64,000 nt of DNA from positions 682,001 through 746,000 of the forward strand of contig CAWDHQ010000001.1 in NCBI GenBank assembly GCA_963802215.1, given 5' to 3'. The notes beneath the pieces are model-generated. The model worked only from the letters and a program-made list of their open reading frames with translations, had not been told where the DNA came from and ran no database searches. The translations under genes were made by a program, and so were the position numbers. This document shows positions 38,675 to 47,338 of this stretch, piece after piece; position 1 is the first letter of the stretch; each line of letters opens with the position of its first letter. Origin of the DNA: SHZI01 sp963802215 (GTDB lineage: Bacteria; Pseudomonadota; Gammaproteobacteria; Steroidobacterales; GCA-2729495).

Positions 38675-39263
38675 GCTGCTCGCGCACCAGGGCGAAGATC
38701 TGCCGGTAGGCCCGCCCCTGGCGGGCGGATTCGCCGGGGACCGCATCCCGGGCATCCTTCCGTGCCTGCCGGATCAGGGCGCGCAGCTGCTGGGCATCCG
38801 TGCCGGGAAACTGCCCAAGCCACGGGCCAAGCTGACCGTCATCGGCGATCAGTGCATCGCGCCACTGCTCGGCCTGGTGGAGGCGCCGCGCGTCCAGGGC
38901 CGACTGGCTGCGCTGAATCCTGAGGGCCGCGGCCACCGCCTCCAGCGCCTCGGCATCGAGACGGTGCATCAGCTTGCCGATGAACTGCTTCTGGCGGCGC
39001 CGGCCCTCGAAGTTGGTGATGCGCTTGGCCTCCAGGATGGCGTCCCGCAGCTTCTCGGGAAGCGGCAGGCCGGCAAACAGGTCGGCCCGCAGCGTGAGGA
39101 GTTCCTCCCCGAGTTCCTGCAGCTTCTCGCTGGCCTCCTTGAGCTCCGTGCGGCTCGGCGCACTCCCGCCCTTCATCTCGTTGCGGAACTGCTGGTCGGC
39201 GTCGCTGCCCTCGGCGACGAACTCGCCCTCAACGTAGTAGCCCTTGCGGGATTTACGCGCCAT
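38646..39263 (-). CDS. darP: Ribosome-associated protein DarP (YjgA)
   Basis: 205 aa from ATG 39263 (MARKSRKGYYVEGEFV). YjgA/DUF615 family. The YjgA signature regions LPEKLRDAILEAKRITNFEGRRRQKQFIGKLM and the charged helical C-terminus are clear. In E. coli the protein assists late assembly of the 50S peptidyl-transferase centre. A TATACT lies at 39296–39301, about 33 nt upstream, with a 7-1-7 palindrome between it and the ATG. The 3' end overlaps the ABC permease. Confidence 0.92.
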   Translation of the reverse strand: MARKSRKGYYVEGEFVAEGSDADQQFRNEMKGGSAPSRTELKEASEKLQELGEELLTLRADLFAGLPLPEKLRDAILEAKRITNFEGRRRQKQFIGKLMHRLDAEALEAVAAALRIQRSQSALDARRLHQAEQWRDALIADDGQLGPWLGQFPGTDAQQLRALIRQARKDARDAVPGESARQGRAYRQIFALVREQLNSSADNPS

Positions 39264-39278
39264 GAATTGGCCACTGCC

Positions 39279-39293
39279 TGGCTGTGACAGCCA
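39279..39293. promoter_or_regulatory. 7-1-7 palindrome at the darP transcription start region
   Basis: TGGCTGTGACAGCCA is a perfect inverted repeat. It is placed just downstream of TATACT (reverse strand 39301–39296), around where transcription of darP should start. It could be an operator or a 5'-UTR hairpin; no known regulator is implied. Confidence 0.25.
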
Positions 39294-39341
39294 CCAGTAT
39301 ACGATTCGGGCACCGCCGCTCCTCGCCCCCGGACAGTCCCA

Positions 39342-39349
39342 AAGAAAAA
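39342..39349. repeat. Left 8-bp target-site duplication of the ISL3 element
   Basis: AAGAAAAA directly abuts the left inverted repeat and is identical to 40635–40642. Confidence 0.9.
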
Positions 39350-40634
39350 GGTTCATCGCGCATAACCGGGGAAGGCGGCCCGGATCTTGAGGAAGAAGTA
39401 GGCCTGGTCGCGGAAGCCGTAGGCCATGCGCTTGATGACTTTGATGCGGTTATTGATGCCCTCGATCAGATTGGTACCGAAGGGGTAGCGACTGTGGGCG
39501 AGGATGCCGGCCTGATGGCGCCGCAGCTGCTGGGCGAAGCGTCGGAGCGGTTCGATCCTGCTGCGCAGGGCCTTGCGATACCAGCTCCGCCAGGCCCTGG
39601 CAGCATCGGCGGTGTGCCGCTGGCGCCAGAGATCGCGTAAGGCCTCACGGAGCACATGCACGACGAACAGCGGTCGGTTGGCGGCCAGCAGTTCTTCCAG
39701 GGCCACGTCCTGGCCGGGGGCAAGGGATTCACGGTTCCGCAGCAGCAGCCAGCGGGCGCCCTTGACCAGGCGGCGCGCCGGTTGATCGCCGCGCAGTTCG
39801 TTGGCCCGATCGACCCGGACGCGGTCGATGACCTCGCGGCCGTACTTGGCCAGCACATGGAACAAGTCAAAGATGACCGCGGCCTTCGGGCAATGCCGTT
39901 GCACTTCGAGTTCGTAGCTGGCGTTCATGTCCATGACCGCGGCTTCGATGTGGGCACAGCGCGCCCCGAGCCGCTCGAAGAACGGGCGCACATCGGCCCG
40001 GCCGCGGCCGGTACCGACCCACAGGACCCGCTTGGTCTCCAGATCGACGACCACCGTCGCATACCGGTGGCCCTTGTGCAGGGCAAACTCATCTAGGCCG
40101 ATCAGGCGTACGGTCGAGAAGTCGGCAGGCTCGAGCTGGGCAATGAGAGCCGTCTTATCCAGGCGTTTGACCGTATGCCAGTGCACCCCGTAGTGCCGGG
40201 CCACGTGCTCAATGGGGAGGAAGCGGGTGAGGTCGACGATGGCCTTGGCCAGGCGCCGCGTCAGCCGCTGATGGTCATCCAGCCAGTCGATGGCCATGCG
40301 CTTTGGGCCCCCACAGTGCTCGCACCAGACGCGCAGCACCGTGACTTCCAGGATCGTCTGGGCATCGAGCAACGGCAGGTCGCGAACCTCGCGCACGATG
40401 CGCTCATGGACGTGCGTACTCAGCGCTCCACACTCGCCACACCGGAGTGGACCCGCGTCCACCGGCTCGAGCCGGATCCGGATCTGGGCCGGCGACCCGG
40501 CCTGGCGTTCCACGCGGGTTACCTTGAAGCCCGACCAGCCACCCAGGCGTTCCAAAACCTCCAGTTCCATCGCGACCCTCCCTGACTCAGGTGGGGCCAC
40601 AATAGGCGCTTACCCCGCTAAACCGCGATGAACC
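39350..40634 (-). mobile_element. ISL3-family insertion sequence, complete
   Basis: A 1285-bp element with one transposase gene. The terminal inverted repeats begin GGTTCATCGCG at both ends (39350–39371 and 40613–40634) and share the inner GGGG, with 17 of 22 positions or so conserved. It is flanked by a perfect 8-bp duplication AAGAAAAA, the size expected for ISL3. An intact frame and perfect duplication suggest a recent insertion. It landed in the U-tract of the terminator at 40640–40673. Confidence 0.92.
39353..40570 (-). CDS. ISL3-family transposase
   Basis: 405 aa from ATG 40570 (GGGAGG Shine-Dalgarno just upstream); ATG 40600 is an alternative. An N-terminal zinc ribbon (CGECG…CEHCG) is followed by a helix-turn-helix region, then the DDE nuclease. 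Likely catalytic residues are the Asp in IGLDEFALHKGH, the Asp in VMDMNASY and the Glu in NLIEGINNRIKVIKRMAYGFRD. The TGA stop lies inside the left inverted repeat, a compact arrangement. No frameshift is seen. Confidence 0.93.
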   Translation of the reverse strand: MELEVLERLGGWSGFKVTRVERQAGSPAQIRIRLEPVDAGPLRCGECGALSTHVHERIVREVRDLPLLDAQTILEVTVLRVWCEHCGGPKRMAIDWLDDHQRLTRRLAKAIVDLTRFLPIEHVARHYGVHWHTVKRLDKTALIAQLEPADFSTVRLIGLDEFALHKGHRYATVVVDLETKRVLWVGTGRGRADVRPFFERLGARCAHIEAAVMDMNASYELEVQRHCPKAAVIFDLFHVLAKYGREVIDRVRVDRANELRGDQPARRLVKGARWLLLRNRESLAPGQDVALEELLAANRPLFVVHVLREALRDLWRQRHTADAARAWRSWYRKALRSRIEPLRRFAQQLRRHQAGILAHSRYPFGTNLIEGINNRIKVIKRMAYGFRDQAYFFLKIRAAFPGYAR

Positions 40635-40642
40635 AAGAAAAA
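40635..40642. repeat. Right 8-bp target-site duplication of the ISL3 element
   Basis: AAGAAAAA follows the right inverted repeat directly. On the reverse strand it reads as the T-rich tail of the neighbouring terminator. Confidence 0.9.
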
Positions 40643-40673
40643 GGCCGGGTTCCTGCCAAGGAACCCGGCCTTT
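40640..40673 (-). terminator. Intrinsic terminator of the VPxPA-CTERM gene
   Basis: A perfect 14-bp stem (AAAGGCCGGGTTCC with its complement) around a 6-nt loop. On the reverse strand it is followed by TTTTTCTT, which is now also the IS target duplication. It would stop transcription from 41747 leftward before it enters the IS. Confidence 0.85.
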
Positions 40674-40706
40674 GACCGCCTGGCTATTGCGTAGCGACGG
40701 CGCTCG

Positions 40707-41747
40707 TCAAGCCGCCTTGGCGGCACGGCGGCGCAGCCCACCGAGAACGGCCAGGGCCCCGCCGAGCATCCACACCGCGCCCGGCACCGGGACCGGCGTC
40801 AGGTTCAGGGTGTAGAGGGCAGTCATGCCGGTGGCGTTGGCGGTACCACTGCCAGCGACGGCGTCAGCCACGACGCGGGCCGTGATTGTGCCACCGACAC
40901 CGTCAACAAAGCCGCTCAGATCCCAGACGACGGGAGCGTGGCCACCGGCGCCCGAAATCTGCAGGCCACCGGTCGTGCCCGTGCCCGTGGCGGCGTGCCA
41001 GGGCAGGGTCTGGCCATCCCGAACGATGTAGTTCGCACCCATGCCGGTCCAGTTCCAGATGGAGTTGTTGATATTGATGCCACCCAGTTCGCCGCTGGCA
41101 TCGATCTGGCCGGCAAGCTGCCGGCACTGACCGCTGATGCCGGTGCCGACGCCCGGGGCCGTAACCGGCACGCAGGTGGCGATGCTGGCGCTGGTGGCTG
41201 CGGTGCCGCCACCGGCCTGATGGTTGAGCTGGCCGGTGCCGGCGTTGTAGGTCCAGACCATGGCATTGCTGAGCACGCTATTGATCACGGTGCCGCTCAG
41301 GGGGTCGTTGTTGAGCAGGGTCGTGTCACCGGAAATCAGGTTGTTCTGGACGGTCGCGCTCTGGAACGTGGTATAGCCCAGCGGATCCAGCTGGTTGATG
41401 ATGGCAGCCGTCACCGTGCCGGCGACGACCGAGATGGTGCCGTTGACGTTGATGTTGTTGAGCTCGATACCCACCGCACGGGTCGGATTGGCCGGATCCA
41501 GGTAGGGATAGGTCGTGATGTCCGCGTCCAGCAGCGGCCAGGACGCCGGATCGAGCGGATCCAGTGAACCGCTGCAGGTGGACGGGGCGATACAGGTGGA
41601 GTACTGGGCAATCTCCGGAATGTTCGCCGCGCCGATCTTGCGCACGTCATTCATCGTGGACGTGCTCGTGATGAAGTAATCGGCCGCGTTCGCCCCCATG
41701 GCTGTGGACAGCGCCGCCATACCGATCAACAGTTGTAGCTTCTTCAT
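40707..41747 (-). CDS. Exported protein with VPxPA/PEP-CTERM-type sorting tail
   Basis: 346 aa. Signal peptide MKKLQLLIGMAALSTAMGANA-A. The mature part is rich in Asn, Thr and Gly with beta-type repeats and few charges. The C-terminus VPVPGAVWMLGGALAVLGGLRRRAA fits the VPLPA-type PEP-CTERM signal (motif, hydrophobic helix, Arg cluster) recognised by exosortases. Such proteins are linked to exopolysaccharide and biofilm matrix. A GGGGAAAGACC ribosome site precedes the ATG. No exosortase gene is in the window. Confidence 0.8.
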   Translation of the reverse strand: MKKLQLLIGMAALSTAMGANAADYFITSTSTMNDVRKIGAANIPEIAQYSTCIAPSTCSGSLDPLDPASWPLLDADITTYPYLDPANPTRAVGIELNNINVNGTISVVAGTVTAAIINQLDPLGYTTFQSATVQNNLISGDTTLLNNDPLSGTVINSVLSNAMVWTYNAGTGQLNHQAGGGTAATSASIATCVPVTAPGVGTGISGQCRQLAGQIDASGELGGININNSIWNWTGMGANYIVRDGQTLPWHAATGTGTTGGLQISGAGGHAPVVWDLSGFVDGVGGTITARVVADAVAGSGTANATGMTALYTLNLTPVPVPGAVWMLGGALAVLGGLRRRAAKAA

Positions 41748-41919
41748 TGGTCTTTCCCCTCGCTGGATCAGTTAATCGTTTGAGGTATGGACTACGTCAA
41801 GCTTGTTCTTGGTCTTCAGCCCAGCAATAGCACACGCAGGATGCCCGCCAAAGAACCATTCCTCCTATGGGAAGCTGGTTTGTCAACGCACGGTGAACAA
41901 GGTGCCGCACACTGGCACC

Positions 41920-41925
41920 TATACT
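41920..41925 (+). promoter_or_regulatory. -10-like hexamer of the AmpG-like MFS gene
   Basis: TATACT ends 6 nt before GTG 41932 and directly abuts GTG 41926. It argues against the far-upstream in-frame start at 41803. Confidence 0.4.
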
Positions 41926-41931
41926 GTGCCG

Positions 41932-43176
41932 GTGACTGACTCCCCTCGCACCAGCCGCACCGACAAGGCCACCCTGCTCTTCGCCCTGTATCTGGCCCAG
42001 GGTCTACCCTACGGGTTCTTCACCCTTGCGCTGCCGGTCCTGCTCCGCGACGCCGGCCTGTCCCTGACGGCCATCAGCGCGCTGGGCCTGCTCGCCCTGC
42101 CCTGGGCCTTCAAGTTCCTGTGGGCGCCATTGCTGGACGAGCGCGGCACCAGACGGGGCTGGCTGCTGGCGCTTCAGGGCGCCTCGATCGCGGGTGCGCT
42201 CCTGCTTGCACCGCTCGATCTTGACAGCAACTATGCCCTGCTGTTCGCGGCCGCCCTGGCCTTCAACCTCGTCGCCGCCTCCCAGGACGTGGTGACGGAC
42301 GGCGTCGCCGTCCGGCTGCTCGACGCCCGGGAGCGCGGCCTCGGCAACGGACTGCAGGTGGGTGCCTACAGGCTGGGCATGATCCTCGGCGGCGGCCTGC
42401 TGCTGTGGATCTTCGCCCGCACGAACTGGACGGTGATGTTCCTGTGCATGGCGATCCTGCTGGCCCTGACCGTCCTTCCCGTCCTGGGGTTCAGCGAACC
42501 GGCCGGGACCCGGACCGACCCGCGGGTGCGGGGTTCCGACCTGGCGGTGGCCTGGGCCCGGCGCGCCATGCAGCCGGCGATGCTGACGCTCGGCGCGTTG
42601 ATATTCTGCTACCGCTTCGGTGACCAGATGGTGGCGTCGCTGCTGGGTCCTTTCCTGACCGACGCCGGGCTGGGCCTGGAGACGATTGCCCTGATGAAGG
42701 GCGCCGTGGGTTCTGCGACGAGCCTCATCGGGGCGGGCCTGGGCGGAGCCTTCGTCTTCAGCGTCGGCCGCCGTGTCGCACTGCTGGCGAGCGGCCTCGC
42801 ACAGGCCGGCTGCTTCGGCCTCTACATCGCCGCTGCCTGCGGCCTGGGTGGCGTGGAACTGCTCTGGACGGCGACGGTGCTCGAGGGCGTGATCGGCACC
42901 ATGGCCACGGTGGCGCTCTTCACGCTGATGATGGATGCGGCAGACCCGGAGCACGCGGGAACCGACTACACGCTGCTCGCCAGCGCGGTGGTGGTCGTCG
43001 GAACCCTTGCTGGCTTGACCGCCGCCCTGATTGCGGACGCCTTCGGCTACGCCGCTACGTTCATCCTGGGGACCGGACTTGCAGCTGCCGGCTGCCTGGT
43101 CCTCGTCTGGTGGCTGGATCACCGCCCCCCGCCAGGGCGGGTTGCCGAGGCGTGGCGGGGCGCGCCGGCGGCCTGA
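41932..43176 (+). CDS. MFS transporter, AmpG-like
   Basis: 414 aa with about 12 membrane helices. It begins LLFALYLAQGLPYGFFTLALPVLLRDAGLS and has LPWAFKFLWAPLLDE and AASQDVVTDGVAVRLL, the pattern of AmpG-type permeases that import anhydro-muropeptides; siderophore importers of the RhtX type look similar. The GTG start at 41932 follows TATACT closely. An upstream in-frame extension would encode a nonsensical N-terminus. Confidence 0.8.
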   Translation: MTDSPRTSRTDKATLLFALYLAQGLPYGFFTLALPVLLRDAGLSLTAISALGLLALPWAFKFLWAPLLDERGTRRGWLLALQGASIAGALLLAPLDLDSNYALLFAAALAFNLVAASQDVVTDGVAVRLLDARERGLGNGLQVGAYRLGMILGGGLLLWIFARTNWTVMFLCMAILLALTVLPVLGFSEPAGTRTDPRVRGSDLAVAWARRAMQPAMLTLGALIFCYRFGDQMVASLLGPFLTDAGLGLETIALMKGAVGSATSLIGAGLGGAFVFSVGRRVALLASGLAQAGCFGLYIAAACGLGGVELLWTATVLEGVIGTMATVALFTLMMDAADPEHAGTDYTLLASAVVVVGTLAGLTAALIADAFGYAATFILGTGLAAAGCLVLVWWLDHRPPPGRVAEAWRGAPAA

Positions 43177-43285
43177 CTCGATTGCACATAATCCGCAGGG
43201 AGGCCGGGCCTGTCCCTGTCTGATACAGGGGCAGGCTAACATGCCATACTGAAATCAGCCTTCCCAGAAAAAGTCCAGGGTCACC

Positions 43286-45106
43286 GTGAATTCTTCACCG
43301 TTTCGGCAACAACGCGCGCTCGCACTTGCCTCGCTGCGAGGCACGATTGTCGCCGCTTGCGCCGGCCTGGTCTTTCCGCCGGCGGCGGTTGCGGCGGACT
43401 ATCGCGACGATATCGGCCATGTCTCCCTGGTCGCGGAGCTGGGCACGGCCGCGCCGACGGGCCTCGGCGTCCCGGTCTCGCAGGTCGAGTCGGCCGTGCA
43501 GATCGGTTACGACTCCGCCTGGATGCCGGACGTCACCAGCGCCGAGTTCCTGGGCAAGACGATCGTCGACCAGTCCGGGGGCGCGCCGGGGCTCTACTCC
43601 CCCCATGCCACCAGCGTGGCCAAGATTTACTACGGACTTGCCAGTTCAACTGCCACGGGCATCACGGCCATTTCCGGCTACGACGCAAGTGCCTGGCTGG
43701 GCAGCAACTATCTCCGGACGCCAATCTCGGGGAACGGAGCCCAGCCGCTGTCCTCGGCATCACGTGTTGCCAATCACAGCTGGATTGGCACCACCACCGA
43801 CGGCGGCAACGGCACGACTTATGATTCGGCAATCCTGAGGCGCCTCGACTGGGCCATCGCCCGGGACGAGTTCATTACCATGGTCGGCGTCAACAATGGC
43901 AGCAACAACGTGCCCCTGCTCTCCAGCTCGTTCAATGCCATCGCCGTGGGCCGCTCCGATGGAGTCCATACGGCTGGCACCGTGAACGTTGGCCTGGCAC
44001 CCTATGACACGACCTACACCGCCGGGCGGGTCAAGCCCGACATCGTCGCCCCCGCGAACACCACGAGCGTCGCAACGGCCATGACCTCGGCCGCGGCGGC
44101 CCTGCTGGTCCAGGCAGGCAATGCCAATCCTGCCCTGTCGACCGACCCGGTATCCCAGTCAACGACCAACCGGGTGGGCAGTACGATTCGGAACGCGGAA
44201 CGGGTTGAAGTAATCAAGGCGGCGCTCATGGCCGGGGCACTCCGCTCCACGAGCCATAACGTGGCTGCCCCGGACATTTCGGATTACCGTGTGGCTGTCG
44301 AGGACCAGACCAGCAACGGGCTTGACCGGCGGTTCGGTGCCGGCCAGCTCAACATCGCGAACAGCTACCACATCATTGCGGCGGGCGAGAAGAACAGCCT
44401 CCAGGACAGTAGCGCCGGCGGTGGCCAGGCCGGGCTCCGCGGCTTCGACTATGACCCCCGTTTCGGCGGTGCCGCCGGCACTAATAACTACGAAGCGACC
44501 TACTACTTCCCCGTTCAGGCCACGGATGCGCAGTTCACCTTCGCCCTGGTCTGGAACCTGAAGATTCACGGCGGGACAGCCGGCAATTTCAACAGCACGG
44601 CCTACTTCTACAATCTCGACGTCCTGCTGTATGACGTCACCAACGCCGCCAGCCCGGTACTCGTGGCCAGTTCCACCAGCACGACCGAGAACACCGAGAA
44701 CCTGAATGTGCTACTCACGGCGGGCCGCTCCTATTCCGTCCAGGTGAAGCGGGCGACCACCCAGGGAACTTTCGACTGGGACTATGGCGCCGCATGGCAG
44801 ATTATCCCGCAGCTGCCCATGGACGCCGACAGTGATGGCATTCTTGACAGCGTCGACAACTGCATCACCCACGCCAATGCGGACCAGTTCGACGCCGATG
44901 GAGATGGCTACGGCAATCGCTGCGACGGCGACTTCAACAACAATGGCGCGACCAACAGCCAGGACACCACGATTCTCCGCGCCGGTCTAAACTCGACCAA
45001 CCCGCTCATGGACCTGAACCACAACGGCATCGTGAACTCCCAGGACTCCTCCATACACCGGACCCTTCTGGGACGGGCACCCGGCCCTTCAGGGCTCGTT
45101 CCCTGA
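43286..45106 (+). CDS. Secreted subtilase-like protein with TSP3 and dockerin tail
   Basis: 606 aa, GTG start. Signal peptide to about AVAA-D38. Residues 45–370 resemble an S8 subtilase: a His motif SPHATSVAKIYYG (His107) and VKPDIVAPANTTSVATAMTSAAAALL with Ser261. The position of the catalytic Asp reads GVPVSQVESAV, that is Glu68, so activity is uncertain. A jelly-roll-like region follows (420–510). Then come a TSP3 repeat (DADSDGILDSVDNC, DADGDGYGNRCDGD) and two dockerin-like loops (GDFNNNGATNSQD, MDLNHNGIVNSQD), ending PGPSGLVP. Secreted and calcium-binding; possible cohesin partner at 49794–51467. Confidence 0.8.
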   Translation: MNSSPFRQQRALALASLRGTIVAACAGLVFPPAAVAADYRDDIGHVSLVAELGTAAPTGLGVPVSQVESAVQIGYDSAWMPDVTSAEFLGKTIVDQSGGAPGLYSPHATSVAKIYYGLASSTATGITAISGYDASAWLGSNYLRTPISGNGAQPLSSASRVANHSWIGTTTDGGNGTTYDSAILRRLDWAIARDEFITMVGVNNGSNNVPLLSSSFNAIAVGRSDGVHTAGTVNVGLAPYDTTYTAGRVKPDIVAPANTTSVATAMTSAAAALLVQAGNANPALSTDPVSQSTTNRVGSTIRNAERVEVIKAALMAGALRSTSHNVAAPDISDYRVAVEDQTSNGLDRRFGAGQLNIANSYHIIAAGEKNSLQDSSAGGGQAGLRGFDYDPRFGGAAGTNNYEATYYFPVQATDAQFTFALVWNLKIHGGTAGNFNSTAYFYNLDVLLYDVTNAASPVLVASSTSTTENTENLNVLLTAGRSYSVQVKRATTQGTFDWDYGAAWQIIPQLPMDADSDGILDSVDNCITHANADQFDADGDGYGNRCDGDFNNNGATNSQDTTILRAGLNSTNPLMDLNHNGIVNSQDSSIHRTLLGRAPGPSGLVP

Positions 45107-45193
45107 CGTGCGAAGACTGCGGGGCCACCTCCGACGGCTCCTGCCAACGAAAGGGCAACCCGGTGCCCGAGTACCGGGGCTGGCCCCGGATAC

Positions 45194-46210
45194 TCAGTTC
45201 CTGCTCTTGTCCACGATCTTGTTCGCCGCGATCCACGGCATCATCTTCCGCAACTCGGCCCCGACGGTCTCGATCGGATGCGCCGCGTTGGCAGCCCGCG
45301 CCTTCGTCATCTCGGGGTAGCCGGCAGCGCCCTCTGCAACGAAGCGCCTGGCATAGGAGCCGTTCTGGATGTTGGTGAGCGCTTCGCGCATCGCCTTGCG
45401 CGACTCGGCATTGATGACCCTCGGGCCGGTGACGTACTCGCCGAACTCGGCGTTGTTGGAAATCGAGTAGTTCATGTCCGCGATGCCACCCTGGTACATC
45501 AGGTCCACGATGAGCTTCAGCTCGTGCAGGCACTCGAAGTACGCCATCTCGGCAGGGTAACCCGCCTCCACCAGCGTCTCGAACCCGGCCTTCACCAGTT
45601 CGACGCAGCCGCCACAGAGCACCGACTGCTCGCCGAAGAGGTCCGTCTCGCACTCGTCCTTGAACGTGGTGCCGATGATGCCGGTGCGACCGCCACCGAT
45701 CGCCGAGGCGTAGGAGAGCGCCGTGGCGATGGCCTTGCCGGAGGCGTCCTGCGCGACGGCGACCAGATCGGGGATGCCCCGGCCGGCCTGGAACTCGGAG
45801 CGCACGGTGTGTCCCGGGGCCTTCGGCGCGATCATTATCACGTCGAGATCAGCGCGCGGCCTGATCGTCTGGAAGTGGATCGAGAACCCGTGCGCGAAGG
45901 CCAGCGTGGCGCCCTTGCGGATGTTGGGCTCGATCTCGTCCTCGTAGAGCTTTGCCTGGAACTCGTCGGGCGTCAGGATCATCACCACATCGGCGCCCTT
46001 CACGGCGGCCGGCACGTCGGCCACCTTGATGCCATGGGCCTCTACCTTGCGCCGCGACGCGGAACCCGGTTTCAGGCCAACCGTTACGTCCACGCCGGAA
46101 TCCTGCAGGTTGCCGGCGTGGGCGTGGCCCTGGGAGCCATAGCCGATGATGGCGACCTTCCGGCCGCGGATGATCGAGATGTCGCAATCCTTGTCGTAGT
46201 AGACCTTCAT
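45194..46210 (-). CDS. ilvC: Ketol-acid reductoisomerase (class I)
   Basis: Second common step of valine and isoleucine synthesis, NADPH- and Mg-dependent. 338 aa from ATG 46210 (MKVYYDKDCD). The NADPH site is IIGYGSQGHAHAGNLQDSG. The catalytic/Mg site residues lie in TTFKDECETDLFGEQ and YFECLHELKLIVDLMYQGG. The short class I form matches most bacteria, while E. coli has the long class II. A GGAGG Shine-Dalgarno and TAGAGT -10 are upstream. It is divergent from ilvY, its presumed activator. Confidence 0.96.
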   Translation of the reverse strand: MKVYYDKDCDISIIRGRKVAIIGYGSQGHAHAGNLQDSGVDVTVGLKPGSASRRKVEAHGIKVADVPAAVKGADVVMILTPDEFQAKLYEDEIEPNIRKGATLAFAHGFSIHFQTIRPRADLDVIMIAPKAPGHTVRSEFQAGRGIPDLVAVAQDASGKAIATALSYASAIGGGRTGIIGTTFKDECETDLFGEQSVLCGGCVELVKAGFETLVEAGYPAEMAYFECLHELKLIVDLMYQGGIADMNYSISNNAEFGEYVTGPRVINAESRKAMREALTNIQNGSYARRFVAEGAAGYPEMTKARAANAAHPIETVGAELRKMMPWIAANKIVDKSRN

Positions 46211-46314
46211 GGGGGGAGCCTCCGGTGTTGAGGCGGCCACTCTAGCGCCGGGACAGCATTGCGTAAAACGATATATATGCAACGTCGTGTGCCATTATGT
46301 GCAACACTGTAACC
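46211..46314. promoter_or_regulatory. ilvC–ilvY divergent control region with paired TGCAAC sites
   Basis: 104 bp between the two starts. TGCAAC occurs at 46278 and 46300, exactly 22 bp (two helical turns) apart, in an AT-richer stretch. This is a layout suited to tandem LysR-type operator half-sites for IlvY. Operator identity is inferred. Confidence 0.4.
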
Positions 46315-47205
46315 ATGGACGTCCAGCAACTGCGGCAGTTCCTGCACCTGGCCGAGGCCCTGCACTTCGGCCGGGCGAGCGCGGCAAGCAATATCAGTCC
46401 GTCGGCCCTCAGCCGCAGCATCCGGCAGCTGGAGACAGAGGTCGGCGCGGTGCTGTTTGACCGGGACAACCGTTCCGTCACCCTCACCCGCCAGGGGGAG
46501 ACATTCCTCGCCTGGGCGCGGGACGTGCTGACCGGCTGGGACGTGGTGCGGCACACGGTGCAGGAGCAGTCCGGTGACCTGCAGGGCGAGGTCAGCCTCT
46601 ACTGCTCGGTGACGGCGAGTTACAGTTTCCTTTTCGAGCTGCTCGGCAAGCTGCGCCGCGACCACCCGCGGATCGAGCTCAAGCTGCACACCGGAGACCC
46701 GGAGCACGCGATCGCCCGCGTGATGGGCGGCAGCGAGGACATCGCCATCGGCGCACGGCCCGATTCCCTGCCCGCTGGCCTGGCATTCCGGCCGATCGCC
46801 CGGTCACGCCTCGTGTTCATCGCGCCGGCCGGCGAGCCGCGGCTGAGGGACCTGGGACGGCGGCGGCCCGATCCGAAGCAGTGGGCCACGACGCCGATGA
46901 TCCTGCCGGAGGGCGGCCTGGCCCGGCAGCGGGCCGACCTGTGGTTCCGCGACCTGGGCGTCAAGCCGCGGATCTACGCCCAGGTCGCCGGCAACGAGGC
47001 CATCGTGAGCATGGTGAGCCTCGGGTTCGGCGTCGGCGTCGTGCCCGAGATCGTGCTGGAGGCGAGCCCGCTGGCGAAGCAGGTCAGCATGCTGCCCATC
47101 CGGCCTGCCCTCGCCCCCTACGAAGTCGGCCTGTTTGCCCTGGAGAAGAAGCTGCGCAGCCCCCTCATCGGGGCATTCTGGGCCGCCAGGCTGCTGGGCC
47201 CTTAA
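46315..47205 (+). CDS. ilvY: LysR-family transcriptional activator IlvY
   Basis: 296 aa from ATG 46315. N-terminal winged helix-turn-helix with FLHLAEALHFGRASAASNISPSALSRSI, and C-terminal inducer-binding domain. Divergence from ilvC and the MDVQQLRQFL start match enterobacterial IlvY, which activates ilvC in response to acetolactate and acetohydroxybutyrate. Paired TGCAAC sites lie between the genes. Confidence 0.92.
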   Translation: MDVQQLRQFLHLAEALHFGRASAASNISPSALSRSIRQLETEVGAVLFDRDNRSVTLTRQGETFLAWARDVLTGWDVVRHTVQEQSGDLQGEVSLYCSVTASYSFLFELLGKLRRDHPRIELKLHTGDPEHAIARVMGGSEDIAIGARPDSLPAGLAFRPIARSRLVFIAPAGEPRLRDLGRRRPDPKQWATTPMILPEGGLARQRADLWFRDLGVKPRIYAQVAGNEAIVSMVSLGFGVGVVPEIVLEASPLAKQVSMLPIRPALAPYEVGLFALEKKLRSPLIGAFWAARLLGP

Positions 47206-47298
47206 GCATCCCGGATTGGCGGCACCGGGCCCCAGCCGTCCGGTACCCGGCCTGCGGACACTCCCCGGCGGGGGTGCCGGTACCCCGTGCCCGCCCCT

Positions 47299-47304
47299 TA
47301 CAAT
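47299..47304 (+). promoter_or_regulatory. -10-like TACAAT of the second ubiD unit
   Basis: TACAAT overlaps the in-frame ATG at 47303, making that ATG an unlikely start. An AGGAG ribosome site at 47326–47330 is correctly spaced before GTG 47339. Confidence 0.45.
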
Positions 47305-47338
47305 GCATGACGATTCCGTATTGGCAGGAGACGACCCC

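Noticed and set aside
47303..47305. ATG as start of the second ubiD
   Set aside because: It falls inside a TACAAT promoter-like hexamer; GTG 47339 has a correctly spaced AGGAG.
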